This document shows, in pieces, positions 63,989-64,000 of a DNA stretch of 64,000 nt. Source of the DNA: Sphaerolaimus hirsutus (lineage: Eukaryota; Nematoda; Chromadorea; Monhysterida; Sphaerolaimidae); the NCBI GenBank assembly GCA_964036195.1, contig OZ038451.1, positions 28,661,927-28,725,926 of the forward strand, read 5' to 3'. Made by a program: the position numbers and the translations under genes. How positions within the stretch are numbered: position 1 is the stretch's first letter; each line of letters begins with the position of its first letter. Below the pieces are notes generated by a model. The model was given only the letters and a program-made list of their open reading frames with translations. It had not been told where the DNA came from and searched no databases.

Positions 63989-64000
63989 TTTTATTAGCCA

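Overview
This is a metazoan (invertebrate-type) nuclear contig. Protein-coding pieces are short, widely spaced exons with GT/AG borders. The sequence between them is AT-rich and packed with short non-autonomous DNA transposons. There is one intact tRNA-Val gene, a satellite array and two 200-N assembly gaps. I cannot name the phylum from the sequence.

Layout. (1) 1-5136: the 3' part of an env-like glycoprotein gene, running in from beyond the left edge, followed by a 2.85-kb imperfect palindrome and a scrap of LTR. (2) 5137-12385: MITEs and foldback elements around three or four candidate minus-strand exons. (3) 12386-29945: a complete 17.56-kb Ty3/Gypsy-type LTR retroelement on the minus strand, with 1681-bp LTRs (about 99.7% identical by eye) and a 4-bp AATA target duplication. 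(4) 29946-35540: a possible apple/PAN exon, a gap, and a satellite of at least 4.1 kb (166-bp monomers, mostly arranged as 333-bp dimers). (5) 35541-53400: a tRNA gene, a HARBI1-like exon, and the plus-strand exons of a CCHC zinc-knuckle gene whose introns are filled with nested hAT-like elements. (6) 53400-64000: more MITEs, minisatellites and a small two-exon type II membrane protein gene at the right edge.

The outstanding object is the retroelement. Its first reading frame (2066 codons) runs gag, then zinc knuckle, then an env-like glycoprotein with its own hydrophobic segments, furin-like site and C-terminal anchor, then aspartic protease, with no stop codon. A single in-frame TAA separates it from reverse transcriptase. 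RT, RNase H and integrase (GPY/F type) follow, and then a separate 1320-codon UPF1-like superfamily 1 helicase sits where env normally lies. I know of no standard LTR-retroelement class with this gene order. The env fragment at the left edge is a diverged relative of the internal env module, so the window holds two members of the same glycoprotein family in different arrangements.

How the parts could work together (inference): Gag, PR, RT and IN would make and integrate the cDNA. The env module would give membrane targeting or fusion. The helicase would act on the unusually long RNA or cDNA, or against host RNA decay. A consensus splice donor inside the AUG-less 5' part of gag and an acceptor-like site upstream of the helicase suggest a spliced helicase mRNA. 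The element looks recent, but RT contains a frame break at a T homopolymer.
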